From the NCBI GenBank assembly GCA_006227015.1, contig SBGI01000123.1, positions 1 through 9,503 of the forward strand: DNA of 9,503 nucleotides. Reading direction: 5' to 3'. Position 1 is the stretch's first letter. Each line of letters starts with the position of its first letter. Position numbers and translations under genes: made by a program. Positions 7,899-9,503 of this stretch are shown here, in pieces. A model generated the notes under the pieces. It worked only from the letters and a program-made list of their open reading frames with translations, had not been told where the DNA came from and ran no database searches. Source of the stretch: Gammaproteobacteria bacterium (lineage in GTDB: Bacteria > Pseudomonadota > Gammaproteobacteria > Pseudomonadales > Porticoccaceae).

Positions 7899-8360
7899 TT
7901 AGTTCTTTTTTGCTTCTTTGTCCGCTTTTTTCTCCTGATACAGAGCATCAAAATTGACGGGTGCAAGTAACAGGGGAGGGAAACCACCCTTGATCAACAT
8001 GTGGTCAACGGTTTCACGAAGATAGGGGAACATGATCGCAGGACACGCCGCTCCCAAAGCCTCTTCAAGTTGCTCCTTGGAGAATCCGCTGATCATGAAC
8101 AGTGCGGCCTGCTCAACAACCAACTTGAAGGCAGCCATATTACTGGAAGTATTATGGGCCGAAATAGAGATGGTCAGGAGTACTTCATAGCGATCATCTT
8201 CGATCGTATTGCTTTTAATATCCATATCCAGGGATATTTCCGGTTTCCAGTCATCGCGGAATACCGTCGCCGCATTAGGCGCCTCATACTCATTCCGCTT
8301 TAGATAGATTTTCTGCATTGAAAAATGCGGGCCATTATTAGCTTGTCCAGCTTGAGACAT
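7899..8360 (-). CDS. secB: Protein-export chaperone SecB
   Basis: Cytosolic tetrameric chaperone that holds preproteins unfolded and hands them to SecA for Sec export. The product is 153 residues (E. coli 155). Family landmarks: QKIYLKRNEYEAPNAATVF (16-34), the DRYEVLLTI strand, LVVEQAALF (80-88), LGAACPAIMFPYLRE (102-116) and GFPPLLLAPVNFDALY (126-141), followed by a charged lysine-rich tail. The ATG at 8360-8358 has GAGGA about seven bases upstream (8368-8372). The frame is open ten residues further (MICIEIEENT), but those residues include the ribosome site and are not family-like. It stands alone on the minus strand, without the grxC or gpsA neighbours common in enterics, and converges with the GGDEF-EAL gene. 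Intact. Confidence 0.97.
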   Translation of the reverse strand: MSQAGQANNGPHFSMQKIYLKRNEYEAPNAATVFRDDWKPEISLDMDIKSNTIEDDRYEVLLTISISAHNTSSNMAAFKLVVEQAALFMISGFSKEQLEEALGAACPAIMFPYLRETVDHMLIKGGFPPLLLAPVNFDALYQEKKADKEAKKN

Positions 8361-8580
8361 AGTATTTTCCTCAATTTCTATACATATCAACTACGGCTCT
8401 AACAGCAGTCAGGCCATTGATTATTGTTCAGTGGTTTTCTGGCTAGTTGTTCAGACAGATAAGCCGCTGTCGGCGGCAGGTGGGAAAGTATAGTCTCCCT
8501 GCTAGCTCAAGAAAAGTCAGCTGATCACCGGGAGTTCATCAACTCTGGCAGCATCACTTCTAAAAACATATCTACCAGAA
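8361..8580. other. Intergenic region upstream of secB
   Basis: No convincing coding region. It must hold the secB promoter (minus strand), but I see no clear -35/-10 pair; an AT-rich TATGTATAGA-like stretch (about 8378-8387, read on the minus strand) is the nearest candidate for a -10 region. Small hairpins are possible at 8463-8477 (GCCGC/GCGGC) and 8532-8545 (GAGTT/AACTC); both are short and neither has a T-tract. An 8517-8747 minus-strand open frame here overlaps acxC out of frame and is not credible as a gene. Confidence 0.5.
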
Positions 8581-8613
8581 ATAAAAAGGGCCCCGACCCT
8601 AAGGTCGGGACCC
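8581..8613 (-). terminator. Rho-independent terminator of the acetone carboxylase genes
   Basis: On the minus strand GGGTCCCGACC (8613-8603) pairs with GGTCGGGGCCC (8598-8588) around the 4-base loop TTAG, giving 11 pairs including one U-G wobble, then TTTTTAT. On the plus strand the wobble becomes an A-C mismatch and no T-run follows, so it works in the minus direction. It begins 13 bp past the acxC stop and ends that operon before the secB promoter region. Confidence 0.9.
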
Positions 8614-8626
8614 ACAGCAACCACCA

Positions 8627-9127
8627 TTAAATTTTGGCGGGAGCTGGCATTTCCAGCCACTCGAAGAAAGTCTTCAGGTCGGGCTGAATATCGTGCATGA
8701 CGGGGTACCAAGGAGTAGGTGCTTCCACATCGTGCTGAGTGCCGCAAGATGGGCAGTAGTACTCACGGTATACCTGCCAAGTAGTGTCAGGAGCCATGAT
8801 GGCAGGGTAGATCTGTTCCATCTTCTCTTCGCTATCGCGAACGTAGATCAGAGCACCCAATTTCCAGTTTTTGCGGTAATCGCCGAAGTCGTGACCACAG
8901 TCACACTTAATAACGATTTCTTGGTCTGTAGTACGCTCAACAACGTTCAGGCGCGGGCCCAGAGCCAGGATGACTTTGTCATCATAGTCAACGTTTTCGT
9001 TAAGTACTTCCATATACAGCTTGTAGCGATCGTTATCTTTCGGCATGGAAAGCATCAGGTGGACGGTATCCCAGTCCAGATCACCTTTAACCAGGTCAGA
9101 GACCTGTTTCTTAGTGTAAGTAGACAT
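8627..9127 (-). CDS. acxC: Acetone carboxylase, gamma subunit
   Basis: Small subunit of the ATP-dependent enzyme that carboxylates acetone with bicarbonate to acetoacetate; the characterised enzyme is an (alpha-beta-gamma)2 complex. The 166 residues are collinear with the known gamma subunit (about 168): N-terminal DLVKGDLDWDTVHLMLSMPKD, the central DKVILALGPRL, a first metal-type knuckle KCDCGHDFGDY (C75, C77, H79), KNWKLGALIYVRD, EQIYPAIMAP, a second knuckle CPSCGTQHD (C125, C128, H132), and EAPTPWYPVMHD near the end. The four cysteines suggest a structural zinc. The ATG at 9127-9125 has a modest AGAGAG about seven bases upstream. It lies 97 bp after the end of the probable alpha-subunit gene and is followed by a terminator, so it is the last gene of the operon. 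Codons (CTG, CGT/CGC, GGT, GTT) look like those of a well-expressed gene. Confidence 0.93.
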   Translation of the reverse strand: MSTYTKKQVSDLVKGDLDWDTVHLMLSMPKDNDRYKLYMEVLNENVDYDDKVILALGPRLNVVERTTDQEIVIKCDCGHDFGDYRKNWKLGALIYVRDSEEKMEQIYPAIMAPDTTWQVYREYYCPSCGTQHDVEAPTPWYPVMHDIQPDLKTFFEWLEMPAPAKI

Positions 9128-9166
9128 ATCTAAACTCTCTTATGTTCTGTCAATTCATCAAGTGAT

Positions 9167-9199
9167 AGAGCGGGGCACCGGGGGCCGGGGCCCCGCTCT
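9167..9199 (-). other. GC-rich hairpin between the two acetone carboxylase genes
   Basis: AGAGCGGGG (9167-9175) and CCCCGCTCT (9191-9199) pair perfectly over 9 bp. The pairing continues inward with one mismatch (9177/9189) and about five further G-C pairs to a loop of about three bases. It lies 25 bp past the alpha-subunit stop and about 40 bp before the acxC start. No U-tract follows in the minus direction (CTATCACTTG), so it is not a standard terminator; it may protect the upstream mRNA 3' end or mark a processing site. The fold is seen; the role is inferred. Confidence 0.65.
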
Positions 9200-9224
9200 T
9201 CCTATCTCGGCAAACAAGGTTGCC

Positions 9225-9503
9225 TTATTCTTCTACCATAACAACTGGGTTTACGTCGGGCAGGTCACCAATTTCCATGGTGATGCGAGCACCGTACATA
9301 GGAGTACCCAGCTCTTCTTCAGGCAGTTCCCAAGACTCAGGCAGATCCCAGAATTCTTTGAATTCCGCCAGGAACGTGGGAGAGATATAGAAGCTTGATG
9401 CAAACATTTGCTGAACGGCTGTTGATGCCTTCTTGTCGATGATGTTTTGACGCTCACCTTTCATCCACTCGTGAACAGGCTGGCCGCGAGCAATACGCTC
9501 TTT
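9225..9503 (-). CDS. acxB: Probable acetone carboxylase alpha subunit, C-terminal end (runs off right edge)
   Basis: Only the last 92 residues are present, from KERIARGQPVHEWM at the window edge to DVNPVVMVEE and a TAA at 9227-9225. In the described acetone carboxylase operons the order is acxA (beta, hydantoinase-A-like), acxB (alpha, hydantoinase-B-like, about 770 residues), acxC (gamma), so the gene directly before acxC should be the alpha subunit. The fragment reads SSFYISPTFLAEFKEFWDLPESWELP, then the acidic tail EEELGTPMYGARITMEIGDLPDV; this is compatible with that subunit's end, but it lies outside the catalytic core and carries no motif I can name. The call therefore rests mainly on gene order. 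The frame is open right to the edge. Confidence 0.75.
   Translation of the reverse strand, partial: KERIARGQPVHEWMKGERQNIIDKKASTAVQQMFASSFYISPTFLAEFKEFWDLPESWELPEEELGTPMYGARITMEIGDLPDVNPVVMVEE

Noticed and set aside
8383..8390. CATATCAA near secB, similar to one half of the sahR operator
   Set aside because: Only a single half-site with no symmetric partner; short AT-rich matches are expected by chance.
8463..8477. GCCGC/GCGGC mini-hairpin in the secB upstream region
   Set aside because: A 5-bp stem is common by chance, and nothing around it suggests a terminator or an RNA gene.
8517..8747. Minus-strand open frame overlapping the acxC end and its terminator
   Set aside because: It runs through the terminator stem out of frame with acxC and shows no protein features.
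8693..9133. Plus-strand open frame of 146 codons opposite acxC
   Set aside because: Antisense to a recognised gene; no ribosome site and no family resemblance.

Overview
The window looks like chromosomal DNA of a gammaproteobacterium, probably a marine or aquatic one. Gene content points to the Pseudomonas/Cellvibrio-like side of the class: transketolase diverges from a sahR-metK-ahcY cluster, AhcY carries the pseudomonad-type [18 protein letters not shown] stretch, and SecB and RsmE are of typical proteobacterial length. Genus cannot be set from this sequence alone. Genes are densely packed and I see no transposase, integrase, tRNA, rRNA or CRISPR array.

Layout. (1) Positions 1-602, minus strand: N-terminal 200 residues of transketolase, running off the left edge. 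(2) Positions 603-752: divergent intergenic region with a perfect 9-bp inverted repeat (arms 701-709 and 716-724), the best candidate for the operator of the regulator next door. (3) Positions 753-5968, plus strand: a tight gene series with gaps of 33, 26, 43 and 5 bp. It holds a SahR-type regulator (ArsR helix-turn-helix fused to a SAM-methyltransferase fold), metK (SAM synthetase), ahcY (S-adenosylhomocysteine hydrolase), metF (methylenetetrahydrofolate reductase) and rsmE (SAM-dependent 16S rRNA m3U1498 methyltransferase). (4) Positions 6064-7806, plus strand: a membrane-anchored GGDEF-EAL protein with an unusual insertion in its GGDEF domain. (5) Positions 7846-7873: a strong bidirectional terminator between this gene and convergent secB (7899-8360, minus). 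(6) Positions 8361-8626: secB upstream region, plus the terminator of the next minus-strand operon. (7) Positions 8627-9503, minus strand: acetone carboxylase gamma subunit (acxC) preceded by the C-terminal end of what is probably the alpha subunit (acxB), with a GC-rich hairpin between them.

How the genes work together. MetK makes SAM, methyltransferases such as RsmE turn it into S-adenosylhomocysteine (SAH), AhcY splits SAH into homocysteine and adenosine, and MetF makes the 5-methyl-THF needed to remethylate homocysteine to methionine (the methionine synthase is not in the window). SahR-family regulators are known to repress these genes and to be released by SAH, so the cluster reads as a self-controlled SAM-cycle operon. 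The most interesting points are the SahR/operator circuit and its possible reach to transketolase, the altered GGDEF-EAL protein, two intercistronic hairpins that are not classical terminators (ahcY stop codon, acxB-acxC), and an acetone-carboxylation operon beside a housekeeping chaperone gene.
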